Assembly: GCA_900766865.1 (NCBI GenBank)
Contig: CAAFXA010000484.1
Coordinates: forward strand, 1-10,837
Length of the DNA: 10,837 bases
Direction of reading: 5' to 3'
Source: an uncultured Akkermansia sp.
GTDB taxonomy: Bacteria > Verrucomicrobiota > Verrucomicrobiia > Verrucomicrobiales > Akkermansiaceae
In this document: piece after piece, positions 6,908 to 10,837 of the stretch
Position numbering within the stretch: position 1 is the first letter of the stretch
How the letters are laid out: every line of letters begins with the position of its first letter
Notes under the pieces: generated by a model
Told to the model about the DNA's origin: nothing
Databases searched by the model: none
The model's input: only the letters and a program-made list of their open reading frames with translations
Program-made: the position numbers and the translations under genes

Positions 6908-9408
6908 TCTTCTACTTCGAGGCTCTTGGATCGGATATAGTACACGGTTTTGACCCCGCTTTCCCAGGCGAGGATGTACAGGTTGAGGATTTGGCGGAGG
7001 GTATAATCGTTGGTGATGTAAAGGTTCATACTTTGTGCCTGGTCGATGTGCCGCTGGCGCACACCGGCTGCTCGCACGGACCAGCGCTGGTCGATGTGGT
7101 GGGCACTCTTGTAGAACCAGAGGGTGGCCAGAGAGAGGTCCGGGGCCACTCGCGGCATGAGGCCGTTTTTCTTCTCCTCCAGGAAGAATTGCTTCATGAC
7201 AGGGTCAATGCCGGCTGTAGTTCCGGCTATGGTGCCGGTGCTGCTGGTGGGCGCCACCGCCATCAGCCAGGCATTGCGCAGGCCATGGGTGGCAACACGC
7301 TGCTGCAGCTCTTGCCAGTGTGGGGCTGTATAGCCGCGGCGGCGGAAGTATTCGCCGCTTTGCCATTCGCTGCCCTCAAATCGAGAGTAGGCTCCCTTTT
7401 GTTCCGCTGTTTCGCAGCTGGCAGAGATGGCCGCGTGGTTTATTTGCTCAAACAGGTTGTCTGCCAGGGCCAGGTGCTCCTCGCTTTCCCAGCGAACAGC
7501 GCATTTGGCCAGCATGTGGTGGTAGCCGCTTACTCCCAGACCGATGGGCCGGTAAGCCCGATTTGTGACGGCTGCATAGGGCAGGGGGTAGAAGTTCAGG
7601 TCGATGACATTATCCAGGGCTCTCACTGCACTGCGGGTAATATCTGCCACTTCTGCCGGGTCTTCAGTATTAATGCGACCAAGCGAGAGACTGGCCAGGT
7701 TGCACACCACAAAATCGCCGGGACGCGTTGTGGTGACCACAACGGTTTCGCCGTTTTCTGTGCGCACTTCCTGCTGCACTGTATCGATGGCGCTCATGTT
7801 CTGCGCGATTTCGGTGCAGAGGTTGCTGCAGTAGATAATCCCGGTATGTTTGTTGGGGTTAGCGCGGTTCACAAGGTCGCGGTTGAAGGCGAAGGGGGTA
7901 CCCGTCTCCACCGCGCTTTTGAGAATGAGGCGTACAATGTCTTTGATGGGCAGGCTGCGTTTGTGGATGCGCGGGTCTGCCACGCAGGAGAGGTAGCGTT
8001 CTTCCCATTCCTCGCCCCAGGAATCTTCCAGTGCATAACCTTTGACAGAGCGGACCTCGTGCGGGCACATCAGGTGCCACATACCCTCGATGTTATCTCT
8101 CGCCTGCTGCCAGAAATAGTCCGGATAGCACACGGCCGGGAACACATCGTGGGCCTTGAGGCGGTCATCGCCGTTGTTGGTGCGTAGTGCCAGAAATTCC
8201 GGCAGGTCCCGGTGCCATACATCCAGATATACGGCAACCGCACCTTGGCGAACGCCCAACTGGTCTACGGCCACAGCTGTATCGTTGGCTAGCTTAATCC
8301 AGCGTATCACACCGCCGGCCGCTCCGGGAAAACCGCGTATGGCGCTGCCACAGGCTCGTACTTTGCCGAAGTAGAGCCCCATACCGCCACCATATTTGCT
8401 CACCTGTGCAAAATTATCGATACTGCGGTAGATACCTTCGAGGCTGTCCGGCACGGTGTCGATGAAGCAGGAGGATAACTGGTGGAAGGGCTTGCGGGCG
8501 TTGGCCAGAGTGGGGGTGGCCATGGTGACTTTCAGGGTACTGAGCATGTCGTAAAAACGCTGAACCCACTCGCTGCGGTTCTGTTCTTCCTGCATGGCCA
8601 GGTGCATGGCAATGCCCAGGAACATTTCCTGCGGTGTTTCGGGAATTTCCCCGCTACGGGTACGGATGAGGTAGCGCCCGATAAGCATTTCTAACCCGGA
8701 GTAATTGAGCAGCTTGTCGCGCTCCGGGCGCAGCATGCGTTCAAAGGTCTCAATTTCCTCCCGAGAGTACGCATCCGCTATGTAACTGCCATACACCCCC
8801 TCCTGCACCAGATAGAATATTTTGTCGTAAAAACTACCAATTCCTTGCGACTGTTCAAATTGTCGCACCTCTTCGTGAAAGCTCAGAAGGCGAAAACGCG
8901 CCGCTATCATCTCCCATTGCGGAGCATCGCGGGAGGTCAGCTCTGCCGCCGCCCGGGTAAGCTGGGCCAGCGCTTTGGGGCGGGGCATGCCCTCGTGGCG
9001 GAAGCTTCGGTATTTGGTCGCCAGCTGGCCCAACGGGTATATTTCGCCATCGAACTCCTGTTGTATTTCTTTCAGCACTCCATCCAGCGCAGGGCAATGG
9101 GAGAAGAAGTCCAGTACAGCCCCTCGTGCACTGCGCATGCGTCTCCGCTCATTGCGGTAGAGAATGAAACTGCGAGCCGCTTCGTAGTAGCCGCCTACCA
9201 TCAGGGCTTCTTCCACCAAATCCTGCACCTGCTCTACTGCTATGGCCTCGCTCCCCAGCGCAAGCCGTTGCTCGACTTCGCTCGCCAGCCCTTTGATAAT
9301 TCCGGCCTCCTTCGGTTGATTCACACTCTCGAAGGCCAGGCGGATAACCCGCTCTATCTTCTCTCTTTTATAGGCTTCTTCCTGCCCGTTTCTCTTGCGT
9401 ATGTTCAT
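6886..9408 (-). CDS. nrdA: Class Ia ribonucleoside-diphosphate reductase, alpha (R1) subunit
   Basis: This is the catalytic and allosteric subunit that reduces NDPs to dNDPs. An N-terminal ATP-cone (about 1-90, opening MNIRKRNGQEEAYKREKIER) should give dATP/ATP on-off control. The catalytic set is complete: Cys314 (LSSCF), Asn529, Cys531 and Glu533 (CSNLCTEI), Cys569 (GDFVVCNLASLSLG), the radical-transfer pair Tyr823-Tyr824 (KTVYYI) and the C-terminal redox pair Cys835/Cys838 (ECESCSS). The protein is longer than E. coli NrdA (840 versus 761), partly from about 15 extra residues between Cys531 and Cys569. ATG 9408 has a weak AGGA 10 nt upstream, which overlaps a NrdR-like box. nrdB starts inside its 3' end. 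Expression is probably repressed by NrdR through the two boxes in the promoter. Confidence 0.97.
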   Translation of the reverse strand: MNIRKRNGQEEAYKREKIERVIRLAFESVNQPKEAGIIKGLASEVEQRLALGSEAIAVEQVQDLVEEALMVGGYYEAARSFILYRNERRRMRSARGAVLDFFSHCPALDGVLKEIQQEFDGEIYPLGQLATKYRSFRHEGMPRPKALAQLTRAAAELTSRDAPQWEMIAARFRLLSFHEEVRQFEQSQGIGSFYDKIFYLVQEGVYGSYIADAYSREEIETFERMLRPERDKLLNYSGLEMLIGRYLIRTRSGEIPETPQEMFLGIAMHLAMQEEQNRSEWVQRFYDMLSTLKVTMATPTLANARKPFHQLSSCFIDTVPDSLEGIYRSIDNFAQVSKYGGGMGLYFGKVRACGSAIRGFPGAAGGVIRWIKLANDTAVAVDQLGVRQGAVAVYLDVWHRDLPEFLALRTNNGDDRLKAHDVFPAVCYPDYFWQQARDNIEGMWHLMCPHEVRSVKGYALEDSWGEEWEERYLSCVADPRIHKRSLPIKDIVRLILKSAVETGTPFAFNRDLVNRANPNKHTGIIYCSNLCTEIAQNMSAIDTVQQEVRTENGETVVVTTTRPGDFVVCNLASLSLGRINTEDPAEVADITRSAVRALDNVIDLNFYPLPYAAVTNRAYRPIGLGVSGYHHMLAKCAVRWESEEHLALADNLFEQINHAAISASCETAEQKGAYSRFEGSEWQSGEYFRRRGYTAPHWQELQQRVATHGLRNAWLMAVAPTSSTGTIAGTTAGIDPVMKQFFLEEKKNGLMPRVAPDLSLATLWFYKSAHHIDQRWSVRAAGVRQRHIDQAQSMNLYITNDYTLRQILNLYILAWESGVKTVYYIRSKSLEVEECESCSS

Positions 9409-9417
9409 TTTCTTGTA

Positions 9418-9433
9418 TTCCTATATGTGGCGT
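9418..9433 (-). promoter_or_regulatory. NrdR-like box, downstream copy
   Basis: On the plus strand the 16-mer is TTCCTATATGTGGCGT. It matches about 10 of 16 positions of the NrdR consensus as I recall it, acaCwAtATaTwGtgt, including the central CTATAT core. It lies just downstream of the predicted nrdA transcription start and overlaps the AGGA ribosome binding site. Its position is 32 bp from the second box. Confidence 0.6.
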
Positions 9434-9443
9434 AGACAAAAGA

Positions 9444-9471
9444 ATGTTACCACTATATCTTCCGATGTCAA
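9444..9471 (-). promoter_or_regulatory. nrdA promoter
   Basis: On the minus strand a perfect TTGACA (9471-9466) is separated by 16 bp from TAACAT (9449-9444), a 4/6 match to the -10 consensus. Transcription start would be near 9437, giving a leader of about 28 nt, unlike the near-leaderless promoters elsewhere in the window. The spacer is itself the upstream NrdR-like box. Confidence 0.6.
9450..9465 (-). promoter_or_regulatory. NrdR-like box, promoter spacer copy
   Basis: Minus-strand TCGGAAGATATAGTGG matches about 11 of 16 positions of the NrdR consensus. It fills exactly the 16 bp between the -35 and -10 of the nrdA promoter. NrdR binding here would block RNA polymerase. The 32-bp offset from the downstream box (about three helical turns) is the typical tandem spacing of NrdR boxes. 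Confidence 0.65.
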
Positions 9472-9479
9472 CATTAAAT

Positions 9480-9494
9480 TTAGAAATATTCTAA
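9480..9494. promoter_or_regulatory. 15-bp dyad resembling a PerR/Fur-family operator
   Basis: TTAGAAATATTCTAA is a near-perfect inverted repeat: 6-bp arms around ATA. It matches 12 of 14 defined positions of the PerR-type consensus TTATAATnATTATAA as I recall it. It lies 8 bp upstream of the nrdA -35 and 20 bp upstream of the -35 of the zinc-ribbon gene, in an AT-rich stretch. An UP element is an alternative reading. Confidence 0.35.
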
Positions 9495-9514
9495 TTTTAT
9501 GACTGAGAGCACAC

Positions 9515-9543
9515 TTGTCGCGGTGTGAGGGCAGGGGTATACT
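9515..9543 (+). promoter_or_regulatory. Promoter of the zinc-ribbon gene, predicted leaderless
   Basis: TTGTCG (9515-9520) and TATACT (9538-9543) match the -35 and -10 at 4/6 and 5/6 and are separated by exactly 17 bp. Transcription start is predicted at 9550, the A of the ATG. GAGG directly before the ATG has only two bases of spacing and would not be in the transcript. Confidence 0.6.
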
Positions 9544-9549
9544 GAGGTC

Positions 9550-9801
9550 ATGACACCGGACAGACGCGAAATAGCCACCACAATAGCAAATGATCCTTCC
9601 AGCTACAAGCTGTGCCGGATTTGCGGCTCGATTGTGGATAAAGCAGCTCCTTCCTGCCCGGATTGCTATGCGTATCGTTTCGACAGCGATCCGGCACATG
9701 TGGCAGATGCTGCGCTGGACCTCGCCGTTAAGCCCCGGACAGCCGTCAGCCATTTTGACCTGATGCCCGAACAGGCTCCGGAGGAATCGGAAGAATCCTG
9801 A
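9550..9801 (+). CDS. Small zinc-ribbon protein of unknown function
   Basis: The 83-residue product has one clear motif: Cys22-x2-Cys25 and Cys36-x2-Cys39 (LCRICGSIVDKAAPSCPDCY, 21-40), a four-cysteine zinc knuckle pair that should bind one Zn2+. The N-terminal 20 residues are polar. The rest has no membrane segment and ends in an acidic tail (PEESEES). It is probably cytoplasmic. Such ribbons bind nucleic acid or protein partners, but nothing here fixes the partner. The gene is divergent from nrdA and shares its 141-bp intergenic region with the NrdR-like boxes and the 15-bp dyad, so joint regulation is possible. The ATG is supported by a promoter whose predicted start falls on it. An opposing 133-codon frame covers this gene but has no supporting features. 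Confidence 0.75.
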   Translation: MTPDRREIATTIANDPSSYKLCRICGSIVDKAAPSCPDCYAYRFDSDPAHVADAALDLAVKPRTAVSHFDLMPEQAPEESEES

Positions 9802-9937
9802 GGCCCGGGACAAATATGCCATTCAGAAAGATTTGCTTCTTCATTTGTAATGTTTGTATTATAGCCGTTTCTGACATGCGGTTACAGATAATTCGACCGA
9901 TGTGGAGCCGGCGCAAGCCTTTTTCTGAAAATCTTGC

Positions 9938-10074
9938 TCATTGGAGCAAAAATCGTTTGCGTTTTAGGTTAAGCAGCTGGATTTTGAAGCCGAGACGAGC
10001 TGCTTGCTGCGCCTCTGCCGCGAGTTGAAGCTTTCTAAGACTTGCCGCCGATACCGGCCCATTCATTGGAGCAA
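9938..10074. repeat. 12-bp direct repeat beside the IS256 remnant
   Basis: TCATTGGAGCAA occurs at 9938-9949 and 10063-10074. The second copy lies in the transposase remnant; the first lies about 85 bp beyond its stop codon. The first copy is also part of a small hairpin, TTGCTC/GAGCAA (9934-9949, ATTG loop). The rest of 9802-10034 shows no gene or motif I can support. Confidence 0.35.
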
Positions 10075-10837
10075 TCCATAGTTTTGGCCGTTACCATTCT
10101 GAGCAAAGATGCTTCAGTGAGGAAGATAAAGATAACATTTGTTCTGAGTTTGTGTTGCCTGTTGAGGCATTCCATAATATTGGACGTTCTGAGACGCCGC
10201 TGAACTTCGGGCGGACAATCAATGGCAAAGAGGCATTCACCAACGTTTTCTTCAAAAGCAATCGGTCAACTTGTGTTGATTATCTGCTCTTAAAATAGAT
10301 AAAGTGTTCTGAATCTTTATCTGGGTAGATGTCCGGTTCCTTGCGTTGAACTCATTTCGGATATGCTCTGCCATGATACTGAGGTATCTTACACTTGTCA
10401 CATGAGCTAGTGTGTTTTGCAAAAAATGGAATTGCTGGCGTTGCCTGAGAACTCCGGGGAGCTTTTCTGTTAAAGCGTTACGAATCCTCTTGTGATTAGC
10501 GTTCGTGATGCAGTTAGTCCTGTTCATTCTCCCCATTCTAAGGATCTGAATAAAGGTCGTCCAATGCTCTGATAATACTTTGGTGACTTTACGGGTAGAA
10601 ACGCCTTGTAGGTACATCTCAGTAATGGCGAGGTTGAGAGTTCGACCAATGCGTGAGCCTCTTTCACCCCCAGGAACGATGGAGGTAAAGGGCGTTTGCG
10701 AGTTTCTTACCTGCGGGATATCCTGAGTAATTTGCCCGGAGGAAGTTCGAATGGTACGTGGTTTGAAGCCATTACGCTGTCCATTTCTCGTCGACATGCG
10801 TTCGTAACGCTCACAGCCTAAGTGTTCATCCTGTTGA
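10035..10837 (-). pseudogene. IS256 (mutator) family transposase pseudogene, N-terminus beyond right edge
   Basis: Both the minus-strand frame open from the right edge and a shifted frame after it match IS256-type DDE transposases. The start of the match reads EHLGCERYER ahead of ATG 10797, so that ATG is not the real start. NGFKPRT and YLQGVSTRKVTKVL are classic N-terminal motifs. The frame then jumps to SEHWTTF, so about 90-100 residues, including the first catalytic Asp, appear deleted. The usual SDAHEG motif has become TNANHKR, losing the second Asp. QQFHFLQNTLAHV follows. A T-run (TTTT, 10257-10254) carries a probable one-base insertion that ends the frame at TGA 10254-10252. The shifted frame continues with EENVGECL, PPEVQRRLRTSNIMECLNRQ (catalytic Glu kept) and EASLLRMVTAKTM, and stops at TAG 10037-10035. 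No terminal inverted repeat is recognised. It cannot transpose on its own. Confidence 0.9.

Noticed and set aside
6991..8187. Plus-strand open frame of 398 codons opposite nrdA
   Set aside because: nrdA is intact with all catalytic residues. The opposing frame has low-complexity Gly/Ala/Val/His composition and no supporting signals.
9421..9822. Minus-strand 133-codon frame covering the zinc-ribbon gene and the nrdA promoter
   Set aside because: It would run through the nrdA promoter and both NrdR-like boxes, shows no domain, and conflicts with the well-placed plus-strand promoter and the CxxC pairs.
9971..10005. Inverted repeat AAGCAGCT/AGCTGCTT with a 19-nt loop as a terminator or IS end
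   Set aside because: No T-run follows on either strand, the loop is long, and it does not resemble an IS256 terminal repeat.
9802..10034. Plus-strand 70-codon frame at 9816-10028 after the zinc-ribbon gene
   Set aside because: It has no RBS, promoter or recognisable motif, lies beside decayed IS DNA, and its composition looks like random translation.

Overview
The window looks like chromosomal DNA of a Gram-negative bacterium of the Verrucomicrobiota, most probably Akkermansia or a close relative. That placement rests on general sequence character and recalled similarity, not on a search. No rRNA, tRNA, CRISPR array or phage module is visible. Most of the window is housekeeping DNA plus one decayed insertion sequence at the right end.

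Layout. (1) 1-2599, minus strand: galK (galactokinase) followed 14 bp later by a sodium/sugar symporter of the SSS family that runs off the left edge. This is a galactose uptake and phosphorylation unit. (2) 2659-3486, minus strand: a small mechanosensitive channel (mscS) with its own promoter. (3) 3618-5794, plus strand: a 66-residue single-span membrane protein of unknown function, isocitrate dehydrogenase (icd) and a UbiE/MenG quinone methyltransferase, ending in a strong intrinsic terminator at 5771-5824. (4) 5855-9408, minus strand: class Ia ribonucleotide reductase nrdA-nrdB, overlapping by 22 nt. Its promoter carries two NrdR-like boxes spaced 32 bp. (5) 9550-9801, plus strand: a small zinc-ribbon protein transcribed divergently from nrdA. 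(6) 10035-10837, minus strand: an IS256-family transposase pseudogene with an internal deletion, a frameshift and a mutated catalytic Asp. It continues past the right edge.

The most interesting signals are regulatory and biochemical. Three promoters (galK, mscS, zinc-ribbon gene) have sigma70-like elements at 17-bp spacing that put the transcription start 0-3 nt from the ATG, which suggests leaderless mRNAs. The isocitrate dehydrogenase has lost all four residues that set NADP specificity in the E. coli enzyme. The symporter has an enlarged Ala-rich periplasmic loop and a signal-peptide-like N-terminus. A 15-bp dyad resembling a PerR/Fur-type box lies between nrdA and the zinc-ribbon gene. 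I found no clear candidate for a wholly new multi-gene system. The two uncharacterised small proteins are the only genes without a recognisable role.
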